From: Amycolatopsis balhimycina FH 1894
GTDB taxonomy: Bacteria; Actinomycetota; Actinomycetes; Mycobacteriales; Pseudonocardiaceae
Length of the DNA: 64,000 nucleotides
Reading direction: 5' to 3'
Assembly (NCBI RefSeq): GCF_000384295.1
Contig: NZ_KB913037.1
Span: 7,689,533-7,753,532, forward strand
The notes beneath the pieces were generated by a model that was not told where the DNA came from, made no database searches, and saw only the letters and a program-made list of their open reading frames with translations. Both the position numbers and the translations under genes were made by a program. This document shows positions 44,748 to 53,549 of this stretch, in pieces (position 1 is the stretch's first letter; the number at the start of each line of letters is the position of its first letter).

Positions 44748-45856
44748 GCCGGCACCGTCAGGTGAATCCGCCATCCGTCCTCCCCCGGCCCGCTCTCGAA
44801 CCGTCCGTCGAGCAGCGCGACCCGCTCGCTCATCCCGCGCAAACCGTAGCCTGCCGCCGGCGCGTCGGGTGGGCGCCTGCCCTGCCGGTCGGCCACGGTC
44901 AACGCGACCTCCCCGGTCCGGTAGCCGAGGGTGACGTCGACGTCGGCCTGTGCCGCGTGCTTGCGCGTGTTGGCCAGCGCCTCCTGCACCGCGCGGACCA
45001 GCGCGGTGCCGGCCGCCGGGTCGAGCTCGCGAGGCTCGCCCTCGACCGTCAGGTCCGCCCGGGCCCCGCTGTCCAGCCGGTAGGCGGCCAGGAGGTCGGC
45101 GATCGTGCGTTCGACCGGAACGGCGTCCTCGCGCAGCGCGGCCACGGCTTTGCGGGCCTCGGCGAGGCCTTCCGACGCCAGCTTCTGGGCCCGTTCGATC
45201 TGCGCGACGGCGTCCGGGCTCGCCCCGTCGCGCACCAGCATGAGCCGCGCGCCCTGCAGGTTGAGTGACAGCCCGGCCAGCGAATGCGCCAGCACGTCGT
45301 GCAGCTCGCGGGCGATGCGGGCGCGTTCGGCGAGGGCGGCCGCGCGCGTGTGCTCTTCGGTGGCCGTCTGGGCGCGGGCGAGTGCCAGCTCGGTCTGCTC
45401 GATCCGGGCCAGCCGCGTCCGCCGGTTGATGCCGAGCAGCACGACGATGGCGAGGATCGTGCACGTCGGCAAGGCGCCTTCCCAGACGTCGTGGTAGGCC
45501 GCCCAGAACGCGATCGTGGCCAGGTCCAGCGCCACCGCGAGGACGATCGGGACGATCGCCTGCCGCAGGACGATGAAGAACGTGCAGCTGAACATCGTCA
45601 CCGACGCCCAGCTGTTCGGCACCAGCGCCCAGAGCACCCCCGCGCAGAGGAGCACGGCGAGCAGCAGTACCGGCGGCAGGGTCCGCTCGCGGATGTCGTA
45701 GAGCCACAGCAGCGGGACCGACAGGACGAGGGTGATCCCGATCAGGATCCACGCGAGCGTGTTCGCCCGGGGCATCGCGGCGAACATCGGCACCGCGACG
45801 AACGCCCAGCGCAACCAGGCCTGGGCCTGGGGAAGCCGGGCTCGTCCGGTCGTCAT
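44744..45856 (-). CDS. HisKA_3-type sensor histidine kinase
   Basis: A 370-residue membrane kinase. The first 140 residues hold four to five hydrophobic helices with little outside loop, so it probably senses a membrane-borne or intracellular cue. The dimerisation/phospho-acceptor motif is ERARIARELHDVLAHSLAG (His). The HATPase domain contains AVQEALANTRKHAAQADVDV (N box) and AAGYGLRGMSERVALLDGRF (G box). Start at ATG 45856; GTG 45871 is also in frame. Translationally coupled to the response regulator. Confidence 0.93.
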   Translation of the reverse strand: MTTGRARLPQAQAWLRWAFVAVPMFAAMPRANTLAWILIGITLVLSVPLLWLYDIRERTLPPVLLLAVLLCAGVLWALVPNSWASVTMFSCTFFIVLRQAIVPIVLAVALDLATIAFWAAYHDVWEGALPTCTILAIVVLLGINRRTRLARIEQTELALARAQTATEEHTRAAALAERARIARELHDVLAHSLAGLSLNLQGARLMLVRDGASPDAVAQIERAQKLASEGLAEARKAVAALREDAVPVERTIADLLAAYRLDSGARADLTVEGEPRELDPAAGTALVRAVQEALANTRKHAAQADVDVTLGYRTGEVALTVADRQGRRPPDAPAAGYGLRGMSERVALLDGRFESGPGEDGWRIHLTVPA

Positions 45857-45964
45857 TTCCGGCTCCTCCACGGGGTGCTTGTACGGGGTGCTTGTACGGA
45901 AAATGTACCGACGCGGGCTTCGCTGGGTGGCGTCAAGATGTCCCGTTTGTCAGGAGGTTTCCCC

Positions 45965-46819
45965 ATGTCCAGGTTGCGACGGCTCGCCCTGCTCGCCGCC
46001 GCCGCGGCGCTGCCCGCGCTCGGCCTCACCCTCGCCGGCCAGGCGCCCGCGTCCGCCGCGCCCAACTTCCAGGTGCCGTTCAAGTGCGGCGTCACCGTGA
46101 CCGCGGCGACTTTCGACGACCACCGGCCGCAGAACGCCGTCGACTTCCAGAAGTCCGGCATCACGGGGATGCCGGTGCTCGCGTCGGCGTCCGGCACCGT
46201 GACGCGGGTGGAGAACAGGGGGAGCGAGAGCTACGGCCGGTTCATCGAGGTCGACCACGGCAGCGGCTGGAAGACCCTCTACGCGCACCTGTCGACCCAG
46301 ACGGTTTCGGTCGGGCAGTCGGTCGTCGGCGGCAAGCAGATCGGCACGGCAGGCGCGACCGGCAACGTCAGCGGTCCGCACCTGCACTTCGAAGAAAACC
46401 TCAACGGCGTCACGCAGCGCGCCGTCCTGAACGGGGTTTCCGTGCCGTACTACGCGCACACCAACTTCACGAGCAAGAACGACTGCGGTGGCAACCCGTA
46501 CTCCGCCGAAGAGGTCTGCGGCGACGGCTTCTCCGTCGTCGACCAGCAGGCGCTGGCGAACTCGTCGGGCACGGCCTACCTGCTGTACAACGCTTCCACC
46601 AAGGCGAACTGCGTGACCACGCTCAAGGCGACGTCGCTCGGCACGGCCAGCGCGGTTTCGGCGTTCCTCGAGGTCCAGGGTTCGGCCCGGGTGACCGATT
46701 CCGGCAGCTTCACCTACTACGCCGGGCCGGTGAAGAAGACCGCCGATTCCACCTGCGTGAAGTGGGGCGGCTCGGTGGGCAGCAACACCTATGAAAGCGG
46801 TTTCGAGCACTGCGACTGA
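45965..46819 (+). CDS. Secreted M23-family peptidase (LytM-like)
   Basis: A 284-residue exported protein with a clear signal peptide (MSRLRRLALLAAAAALPALG, then PASAAP). Residues about 35-160 form a peptidase_M23 domain: FDDHRPQNAVDFQ (His and Asp ligands, with atypical spacing) and NVSGPHLHFEENLNG (HxH). The C-terminal 120 residues form a separate disulphide-bearing domain. Probably a peptidoglycan endopeptidase or a relative that lost activity, since the first metal motif departs from HxGxD. AGGAGG lies nine bases before ATG 45965. Divergent from the kinase gene. Confidence 0.85.
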   Translation: MSRLRRLALLAAAAALPALGLTLAGQAPASAAPNFQVPFKCGVTVTAATFDDHRPQNAVDFQKSGITGMPVLASASGTVTRVENRGSESYGRFIEVDHGSGWKTLYAHLSTQTVSVGQSVVGGKQIGTAGATGNVSGPHLHFEENLNGVTQRAVLNGVSVPYYAHTNFTSKNDCGGNPYSAEEVCGDGFSVVDQQALANSSGTAYLLYNASTKANCVTTLKATSLGTASAVSAFLEVQGSARVTDSGSFTYYAGPVKKTADSTCVKWGGSVGSNTYESGFEHCD

Positions 46820-46828
46820 GCCGGGCCG

Positions 46829-46865
46829 GTCGGTGGGGCCGGGCAGCATAGCCCGCCCCACCGAC
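46829..46865 (+). terminator. Hairpin after the M23 peptidase gene
   Basis: GTCGGTGGGGC/GCCCCACCGAC outer stem (46829-46839 and 46855-46865) with an inner CGGGC/GCCCG stem and a small bulge, ten bases after the stop. Confidence 0.75.
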
Positions 46866-46977
46866 AAAACCGCCCCGCCCGGCCGCCGCCGGGCGGGATT
46901 CGTCCACATCGGCCCCACCTGTCCACAGATTTGCCGCCACCGCCCCATCCGGGCTCGTCTTGGCCCACGGTGGAGGC

Positions 46978-48051
46978 ATGACCACTGCCACCCCGGCCGG
47001 CCGCTCGCCGGTCGACCTCCGAAGCCCCGCGCAGCTGCTGGCCGCGCTCCCTTACCTGATCGGGTTCCGGCCCGAGAAGTCCGTTCTCCTGCTCGGCCAC
47101 CGGGCGCCCGCGGGCAACCGGCTGGGCCTGACGCTGCGCGGCGATCTGCCGCGCCGCGAGGACCGGGCCCGTCAAGCGCGGGCACTCGCGCCGAAGCTCG
47201 CCGCCGAACCGCACACGGGCGTGACGCTGGTGATCGTCGGCGGCCGGCGAAGATCCGGCAGCCCGCCGCCCCACGCGGGCTTCATCGAGAAACTGTCGGC
47301 GGCACTGGCCGAGTTCGGCCTCCCGGTGCTGCACGCGATCTGGGCGGCCGACATCGCGGCGGGCGCGCCGTGGGCGTGTTACGCCGACGCGGACTGCGGC
47401 GGCGAGCTGCCGGATCCCCGCGCGACCGTGGCGGCCGCGGTCGCCACCGAAGGCGGCGCGGTGTACTTCGCCAGCCGCGACGAACTGGCGGCGCTGCTGG
47501 CCCCGCGTTCGCCGGAAGCACTCGCCCGCCGAGCGGACTTGTTAGTGCGGCAGCCCGACCTCCCGTGGCCCGAAGCGACCTGTTTCGCCGAGGCGGCTTC
47601 GGAAATCCGGGCCGCCTTCGACCGCCAGCGCCGCGACGAGGGCCCACCGACCGACGAGGAAGCCGTCTTGCTGGCGAATGCGCTGACGCTTCCCGAGATC
47701 CGCGACGAGTGCCTGGGAATGGCCGTCCCACCCTGCACCCCGGTGGCGCGTGCGGCCGAGCGCCTCTGGCTCACGCTGGTCCGCGAGCTGCCGGCCCCCG
47801 AACGCGCCGAAGCGGCGGCGCTCCTGGGATACACGGCCTACCTGCGCGGAGACGGCACGTTCGCGGGCATGGCGCTGGAGAACGCGCTGGACGCGAACCC
47901 GGACGACGTCCTGGCCGGGCTCTTGAGGACGGTGCTGCGCCTGGGCTTCCCCCCGGAGCGGCTCCGCGGCCTGGCCACGGCCGCCGACCCGGCGGGCGTG
48001 GCGGGATTCGGCCTGGCACCACCCGACGTCGGCCTGAGGCGAGCCGGGTGA
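46978..48051 (+). CDS. DUF4192 domain-containing protein
   Basis: A 357-residue cytosolic protein of the actinobacterial DUF4192 family. The signature is the N-terminal LRSPAQLLAALPYLIGFRPE followed by SVLLLGHR, and the middle segment CYADADCGGELPDP. The C-terminal third is helical (PDDVLAGLLRTVLRLGFPP). No catalytic motif is visible and the family role is unknown. ATG 46978 has GGAGG only one base upstream, so the message may be translated as a near-leaderless transcript. It converges on galE. Confidence 0.9.
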   Translation: MTTATPAGRSPVDLRSPAQLLAALPYLIGFRPEKSVLLLGHRAPAGNRLGLTLRGDLPRREDRARQARALAPKLAAEPHTGVTLVIVGGRRRSGSPPPHAGFIEKLSAALAEFGLPVLHAIWAADIAAGAPWACYADADCGGELPDPRATVAAAVATEGGAVYFASRDELAALLAPRSPEALARRADLLVRQPDLPWPEATCFAEAASEIRAAFDRQRRDEGPPTDEEAVLLANALTLPEIRDECLGMAVPPCTPVARAAERLWLTLVRELPAPERAEAAALLGYTAYLRGDGTFAGMALENALDANPDDVLAGLLRTVLRLGFPPERLRGLATAADPAGVAGFGLAPPDVGLRRAG

Positions 48052-48149
48052 GGTTCCGTGGTGACAGGCTCAGCCTGGTGCGGTGTCGCGAAAGGACGGT
48101 CCGCGGGTGAGCGCGGGCAGGCCGCGAAGGCCCGCCCACGCTGTCCGGC

Positions 48150-49139
48150 TCAGCCCTGGGCCGCGCGCCGTGCCTGGGTGAATTCCCAGGCGTCGCGCAC
48201 GATTCCCGTCAGTTCGGTGCGTTCCGGCTTCCAGCCCAGTTCCTCGCGGGCCCGGTCGCTGGCCGCCACGAGCACCGACGGGTCGCCCGCGCGGCGCGGG
48301 GCCACCGCGGCCGGCACCGGGTGGCCGGTGACCTCGCGGCAGGCCTCGATCACTTCGAGCACGGAGAACCCGGTGCCGTTGCCCAGGTTGTAGATGCGGT
48401 GCGCGCCGGCGGTGGCGTGCTTGAGCGCCAGCAGGTGCGCGTCCGCGAGGTCCACGACGTGGATGTAGTCGCGGACCGCGGTGTGGTCCGGCGTCGGGTA
48501 GTCGTCGCCGAAGATCTGGATGCGCTCACGGTCGCCCGAGGCGACCTGGAGAACGAGAGGGATGAGATGGGTTTCCGTGGCGTGGCGCTCGCCGAAGGCG
48601 CCGTAGGCGCCGGCGACGTTGAAGTAGCGCAAGCTGACCGCGGCCAGGCCGTGCGCGGTGGCGAAGCTCGTGATCGCGGCGTCGATGGCGAGCTTGGTGG
48701 CGCCGTAGGTGTTGGTCGGCCGGGTCGGCGCGGACTCCGGGATCGGCGACTGCTCCGGCTCGCCGTAGGTCGCCGCGGTCGAGGAGAACACCAGCCGTGG
48801 CGTGCCGTGCTCCTGCATCGCTTCCAGCAGCCGCAACGACGTGACGACGTTGCCTTCCCAGTACTTCGCCGGATCCGTCATCGACTCGCCGACCAGCGAC
48901 TTGGCCGCGAAGTGCAGCACGCCGTCGAAGCCCTCGCGCAGCAGGCTGCCCGCCACCTCGGCGGCGTCGCCCTCGATGAACCGCGCGTCCGGGTGGACGG
49001 CGTCGGCGTGCCCGGTGGACAGGTCGTCGACGACCGTGACCTGGTGCCCGGCTTCGACCAGCCGGGCGGCGCAGACACTGCCGACGTACCCGGCTCCGCC
49101 CGTGACGACCAGCTTCAGGGCGTTGCTCTGCTCCGACAC
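48150..49139 (-). CDS. galE: UDP-glucose 4-epimerase GalE
   Basis: A 329-residue extended SDR interconverting UDP-glucose and UDP-galactose (Leloir pathway and envelope sugars). Rossmann motif [11 protein letters not shown]; catalytic Ser in [10 protein letters not shown], and Tyr-Lys in [12 protein letters not shown]. The C-terminal substrate domain is normal ([20 protein letters not shown]). Start GTG 49139. It lies 99 bases after galK on the same strand, completing ideR-galK-galE; galE next to a DtxR-type gene is known in corynebacteria. Confidence 0.96.
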   Translation of the reverse strand: MSEQSNALKLVVTGGAGYVGSVCAARLVEAGHQVTVVDDLSTGHADAVHPDARFIEGDAAEVAGSLLREGFDGVLHFAAKSLVGESMTDPAKYWEGNVVTSLRLLEAMQEHGTPRLVFSSTAATYGEPEQSPIPESAPTRPTNTYGATKLAIDAAITSFATAHGLAAVSLRYFNVAGAYGAFGERHATETHLIPLVLQVASGDRERIQIFGDDYPTPDHTAVRDYIHVVDLADAHLLALKHATAGAHRIYNLGNGTGFSVLEVIEACREVTGHPVPAAVAPRRAGDPSVLVAASDRAREELGWKPERTELTGIVRDAWEFTQARRAAQG

Positions 49140-49238
49140 ATCCAGGCCTTTCTGCCGAGGGTGACTGTGCTCGACAGTCTTCCCCCTCGGCGACGCGCGG
49201 GTCCGCGCGGGGGTTGCCCCCAGCGGACCCGCGCGGCC

Positions 49239-50423
49239 TCAGAGCTCGTCGCGGCCGGCACCGCGGGAGGGCACCGCCGTGAACATCCGCGGCCGCCGGT
49301 AGCCGGCCTTTTCGTACGCCGCCTCGACGGCCGCCTTGACCCCGTCCAGGTCGGCGTCGCGGACCAGCGCGATCGCCGAGCCGCCGAAGCCGCCGCCGGT
49401 CATCCGCGAGCCCAGCGCGCCGGCCCCCCGCGCCGAGTCGACCGCGAGGTCCAGCTCGGCCGTGGAGATCCGGTAGTCGTCGCGCATGCTGACGTGCGAG
49501 GCGTCGAGGTACGGCCCGATGTCGGCCAGCCGGCCGGCGCGCAGCAGCTCGACCGTCTCGAGCACTCGCTGGTTTTCGGTGACGACGTGCCGCACCAGCG
49601 GCGCCAGGTCCGCCGGCAGCCGGTCGAGGGCTTCGGCGAGGTCTTCGACGGTGACGTCGCGCAGCGCCTTCACCCCGAGCAGCTCGGCGGCCCGCTCGGT
49701 GCCGCGGCGGCGCTCGCCGTACCCGCCCTCGGCGTGCGAATGCTTGGTGCGGGTGTCCATGATCAGCACCTGCAGCCCGGCCTCGGCCAGGCCGAACGGC
49801 ACCTGCTCCTGCTCGCCCGAACGCACGTCGAGGAACAGGACGTGGGACTCGGTGCAGCAGAGGGACGCCGTCTGGTCGAGCAGTCCGGTCGGCGCGCCGA
49901 CGAAGTCGTTCTCCGAGCGCTGCACCCACCGCGCCACCTGGGGCCGCGTCGGGACCCGGTCGCCGGGAGTGTCCAGCTCCAGGCCGGCCAGGCCGAGCAA
50001 CGCCAGCGATACCGCGCACTCGAGCGCGTGGGAGGAGGACAGGCCCGCCCCCGACGGCACGTCCCCGGCGACGACCAGGTCGGCGCCGGCGGTGAAGCCC
50101 TGGTCACGCATTACCCAGGCGACGCCGGCCGGGTACGCGGCCCACCCGTCGACCGCGCCCGGCGCCAGGCCGGCGATCTTGAGCTCGCCGGAGCGCTGGA
50201 TCTGGCCGTCGTCACCCAGGGTGGCCACGGACAGGATGCCGTCTTCGCGGGGCGACGCCGCCGCGGCCAGGCGGTGCGGCAAGGCGAAGGGCAGCACGAA
50301 GCCGTCGTTGTAGTCGGTGTGCTCGCCGATCAGGTTGACCCGGCCCGGTGCCGACCAGACGCCGGCCGGCGCGACGCCGTGGACCGTGCGGAACGCCGCC
50401 ACGGCGTCCGTAGCGGGGCTCAT
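49239..50423 (-). CDS. galK: Galactokinase GalK
   Basis: A 394-residue GHMP kinase phosphorylating galactose at C1. [19 protein letters not shown] is the galactokinase signature, [16 protein letters not shown] the GHMP ATP loop, and [13 protein letters not shown] the C-terminal motif 3. Start ATG 50423 overlaps the ideR TGA (ATGA), so translation is coupled to the iron regulator. Length is normal. Confidence 0.96.
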   Translation of the reverse strand: MSPATDAVAAFRTVHGVAPAGVWSAPGRVNLIGEHTDYNDGFVLPFALPHRLAAAASPREDGILSVATLGDDGQIQRSGELKIAGLAPGAVDGWAAYPAGVAWVMRDQGFTAGADLVVAGDVPSGAGLSSSHALECAVSLALLGLAGLELDTPGDRVPTRPQVARWVQRSENDFVGAPTGLLDQTASLCCTESHVLFLDVRSGEQEQVPFGLAEAGLQVLIMDTRTKHSHAEGGYGERRRGTERAAELLGVKALRDVTVEDLAEALDRLPADLAPLVRHVVTENQRVLETVELLRAGRLADIGPYLDASHVSMRDDYRISTAELDLAVDSARGAGALGSRMTGGGFGGSAIALVRDADLDGVKAAVEAAYEKAGYRRPRMFTAVPSRGAGRDEL

Positions 50424-51109
50424 CGGGCCTGCGCCAGGACGGCGTGCAGCGCGGAGCTGGCGACCTGGGCGGTGGTGTCGCCGCCGGTGACCTCGATGGT
50501 GCCGCCGTTGGCCTTGCCGACGGTGACCGTGCCGCCCGGCACGATGCCGACGGACTTGAGCTCGGTCATCAGCGACTCGTCCAGCTGGACGTGCTCGGCG
50601 ATGCGCCGGATCTCGACGCGGCCGCCGCCGGTGCGGGCGAACTCGTCGAGCCGGACGAGGTCGGCTTCGGCGGGTGGTGCGGGGTCGCCGTCGCCCAGCT
50701 TGTCGAGGCCGGGGATCGGGTTGCCGTAGGGGGAGGTGGTCGGGTGGTCGAGCAGCTTGACCAGCTTGCGCTCCACGGCCTCGCTCATCACGTGCTCCCA
50801 CCGGCACGCCTCGTTGTGCACGTGCTCCCACTCGAGCCCGATCACGTCGACGAGGAGGCGCTCGGCCAGGCGGTGCTTGCGCATCACCGCGATGGCCAGT
50901 TCGCGGCCGTGGTCGGTCAGCTGGAGGTGCCGGTCGTCGGCCACCACCACCAGCCCGTCGCGCTCCATCCGGGCGACGGTCTGGCTCACGGTCGGGCCGC
51001 TCTGCTGCAGGCGCTCGGCGATGCGGGCACGCAGCGGGACGACACCCTCTTCTTCGAGCTCGTAGATCGTACGCAAGTACATCTCGGTGGTGTCGATGAG
51101 ATCGTTCAC
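50420..51109 (-). CDS. ideR: Iron-dependent repressor IdeR/DtxR
   Basis: A 229-residue metalloregulator repressing siderophore and iron-uptake genes when bound to Fe(II). The N-terminal HTH ([38 protein letters not shown]) and the metal-binding dimerisation domain ([19 protein letters not shown]) match mycobacterial IdeR closely, and the C-terminal SH3-like domain is present. GTG 51109 aligns with the usual MNELVDTTEMY start and has AAGGGGA upstream; ATG 51136 is in frame. It is first of ideR-galK-galE and divergent from the sulfurtransferase. Confidence 0.95.
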   Translation of the reverse strand: MNDLIDTTEMYLRTIYELEEEGVVPLRARIAERLQQSGPTVSQTVARMERDGLVVVADDRHLQLTDHGRELAIAVMRKHRLAERLLVDVIGLEWEHVHNEACRWEHVMSEAVERKLVKLLDHPTTSPYGNPIPGLDKLGDGDPAPPAEADLVRLDEFARTGGGRVEIRRIAEHVQLDESLMTELKSVGIVPGGTVTVGKANGGTIEVTGGDTTAQVASSALHAVLAQAR

Positions 51110-51350
51110 GCTGTCCCCTTCGTCCGCGTTGCTCATCGTAGTCGTTGCGCCTGGCTGCGGCGGCGGGCGCCGGGGATACCGCGCCGATGGTTACCGATCC
51201 GGCCACAGCCACGGCCGAAGACTTCGTGGCGACGGTTACCTGCCGAGCGGGGGACGGCCCGCTTTTGGCCGGATCGGTGACAACTCGCCGGTGGGGGATA
51301 TGTCCGCACCCCGGCGCGGCCGGGTGCGCGGCCGCTGGAAGATGGGAGGC

Positions 51351-52196
51351 ATGCGTCCGCTGATCAGCACCACCGACCTCGCCGCCGCACTGGCCGGCCC
51401 GGCCGGGGACCGGCCCGTCGTCCTCGACGTCCGCTGGCGGCTCGCCGGCCCGCCCGGCGCCGAGTCCTACCGGGAGGGACACGTGCCCGGCGCGGTGTTC
51501 GCCGATCTCGACCGGGTGCTCGCCGGCGAGCCGGGCGAGGGCGGCCGGCACCCGCTGCCCGACCCGGCCGCCCTGCAGCGTGACCTCCGCGCGGCCGGAG
51601 TGCGCGCGGGGGCGCCGGTGGTGGCCTACGACGACGCCGACGGCTCGGTGGCCGCGCGGGCTTGGTGGCTGCTGCGCTGGGCCGGCCACGACGAGGTGGC
51701 GGTGCTCGACGGCGGTTACGCGGCGTGGACGGCCGGCGGTCACCCGGTGAGCACCGAACCGGCGCGGCCGGAGCCGGGCGACCTCACGGTCCGGCCGGGC
51801 GGGATGCCGGTCCTCGACGCGGACGAGGCGGCCGCGCTGGCCCGCGACGGCCTGCTGCTCGACGCCCGGGCGAACCCGCGCTACACGGGCGAGACCGAGC
51901 CGGTCGACCCGCGCGCGGGGCACATCCCGGGCGCGGTGAACGCCCCGTTCGCGGGGCACACGGACGACGACGGCCGCTGGCGCACGCCGGAGCAGCTGGC
52001 GGCGAGGTTCGCGGACCTGGGCCTGCGTCCGGGCGAGCCGGTCGGCGCGTACTGCGGCTCGGGGGTCACGGCCAGCTCGGTCGTGCTGGCCCTGGAGCTG
52101 GCGGGCCACCCGGGCGCGGGCCTGTACGCGGGCTCGTGGTCCCACTGGTCCCGCAACCCCGGCCGCCCGGCGGCGACGGGCGCCCTCCCCGGCTGA
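51351..52196 (+). CDS. Two-rhodanese-domain sulfurtransferase (thiosulfate or 3-mercaptopyruvate type)
   Basis: A 281-residue protein with tandem rhodanese domains: the first (about 8-130, VVLDVRWRLAGPPGAESYRE, then GHVPGAVFADLD) lacks the active Cys, and the second (about 150-281, LLLDARANPRYTGETEPVDP, GHIPGAVNAP) carries the active Cys in GAYCGSGVTASSV. The CGSGVTA loop favours mercaptopyruvate-type sulfurtransferases. It transfers sulfane sulfur to cyanide or thiols. ATG 51351 has GGGAGG close upstream. A palindromic element follows the gene. Confidence 0.92.
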   Translation: MRPLISTTDLAAALAGPAGDRPVVLDVRWRLAGPPGAESYREGHVPGAVFADLDRVLAGEPGEGGRHPLPDPAALQRDLRAAGVRAGAPVVAYDDADGSVAARAWWLLRWAGHDEVAVLDGGYAAWTAGGHPVSTEPARPEPGDLTVRPGGMPVLDADEAAALARDGLLLDARANPRYTGETEPVDPRAGHIPGAVNAPFAGHTDDDGRWRTPEQLAARFADLGLRPGEPVGAYCGSGVTASSVVLALELAGHPGAGLYAGSWSHWSRNPGRPAATGALPG

Positions 52197-52258
52197 CCGC
52201 CACCGCCACGCCGGCTCCCGGCCCCGGCCGACACCTCGGCCGACCCGGTTTCGAGGTC

Positions 52259-52307
52259 CGTGAAGGCCACCTTGAGGAACATAGAGTTCCTCAAGGTGGC
52301 CTTCACG
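52259..52307. repeat. Palindromic element, copy 3 (GTGAAGGCC type)
   Basis: Perfect 22-base arms around ATAGA. The left arm is CGTGAAGGCCACCTTGAGG plus AAC. It lies between the co-directional sulfurtransferase and acuC genes, 62 bases after one and 70 before the other, so it is not restricted to convergent genes. Nearly identical arms occur in copy 1. Confidence 0.95.
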
Positions 52308-52377
52308 CCAGACCGCCGCCACCCGGCCGGGCTTTCGAGTCCACGCATCCGCGCGATCGGCACTACAGTCGGACGGT

Positions 52378-53547
52378 ATGTCGCCGGCCGTTGTTTGGGA
52401 CCGTGCCCTGCTGGGCTACGACCTGGGTGGGGAGCACCCGTTCAACCCCGTCCGGCTGGAGCTCACCGTCCGGCTGGCCACGGAGCTCGGCGTGCTCGAC
52501 GGCGTCGAGCTGCTCGTTCCCACGAGCGCCGGGGACGAGGAGCTCCTGCGGATCCACGCCCCCGAATACCTCGCCGCCGTGCGGGAGGCGCCGCTCGTCG
52601 GGTGGGATGTCGGGCACGGGCTCGGGACCGCCGACAACCCCGTCTTCTCCGACATGCACGACGCGTCCGCGCTCGTCGTCGGCTCCACGCTGCTCGCCGC
52701 CCGGAAGGTCGCCGAGGGCGAGGCCAGCCGGGCGGTCAACATCGCCGGGGGCCTGCACCACGCCATGCGCGACCAGGCGTCCGGCTTCTGCGTCTACAAC
52801 GACTGCGCCGTCGCCATCTCGTGGCTGCTCGACCACGGCTTCGACCGCATCGCCTACCTCGACACCGACGTCCACCACGGCGACGGCGTCCAGGCCGCCT
52901 TCTACGACGACCCGCGCGTCCTCACCATCTCGCTGCACCAGCACCCCTTCACGCTCTGGCCGGGCACCGGCTACTCCGCCGAGACCGGCCGCGGGAAGGC
53001 CGACGGCACCGCCGTCAACGTCCCGCTGCCGCCGCGCACCCGGGACCCCGGGTGGCTGCGCGCGTTCAACGCCGTCGTCCCCTCGCTGCTCGCCGACTTC
53101 GAACCGCAACTGCTCTTCACCCAGTGCGGTGTCGACTCGCACGAAGAAGACCCCCTGGCCGACCTGTCGCTGTCCGTCGACGGTCACCGCACCATCTACG
53201 CCACCCTCCGCGACCTCGCCGAGACCTACGCGGGCGGCAAGTGGATCGCCGTCGGCGGCGGGGGCTACCAGCTGATCCGCGTCGTGCCGCGGTCGTGGAC
53301 GCACCTGATCGCCACCGTCCTCGACCGGGACGTCGACCCCGCGACGCCACTGCCGCCCGGCTGGGTTTCGACCGTGAGCAAGGCGGCTCCGCACGCAGAG
53401 CTGCCGCGCGCGATGACCGACGACCGCGACACGGAGTTCAAGCCGTGGGGCGACGGCGAGGACGACCCGGTCGACATCGCCGTCCGGGACACGCGCCGCG
53501 CCGTCTTCCCCCTGCACGGCCTCGACCCGGACGATCCCAGGGACTGA
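52378..53547 (+). CDS. acuC: Acetoin utilization protein AcuC (class I HDAC-like deacetylase)
   Basis: A 389-residue zinc-dependent deacetylase. Family motifs: GGLHHAMRDQASGFCVYND (catalytic His pair region), YLDTDVHHGDGVQAAF (zinc Asp and His), LFTQCGVDSHEEDPL (second zinc Asp) and the Gly-rich VGGGGYQLIRVVPRSW. It removes acetyl groups from acetyl-CoA synthetase, reactivating it. It is followed two bases later by the Pat acetyltransferase, so deacetylase and acetylase are encoded together. Confidence 0.95.
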   Translation: MSPAVVWDRALLGYDLGGEHPFNPVRLELTVRLATELGVLDGVELLVPTSAGDEELLRIHAPEYLAAVREAPLVGWDVGHGLGTADNPVFSDMHDASALVVGSTLLAARKVAEGEASRAVNIAGGLHHAMRDQASGFCVYNDCAVAISWLLDHGFDRIAYLDTDVHHGDGVQAAFYDDPRVLTISLHQHPFTLWPGTGYSAETGRGKADGTAVNVPLPPRTRDPGWLRAFNAVVPSLLADFEPQLLFTQCGVDSHEEDPLADLSLSVDGHRTIYATLRDLAETYAGGKWIAVGGGGYQLIRVVPRSWTHLIATVLDRDVDPATPLPPGWVSTVSKAAPHAELPRAMTDDRDTEFKPWGDGEDDPVDIAVRDTRRAVFPLHGLDPDDPRD

Positions 53548-53549
53548 CC

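Noticed and set aside
46900..46927. Two DnaA-box-like 9-mers (TCGTCCACA, CTGTCCACA) before the DUF4192 gene
   Set aside because: Each has one mismatch, there is no exact copy and no known link to replication; used instead as a caution for the nrdR cluster.
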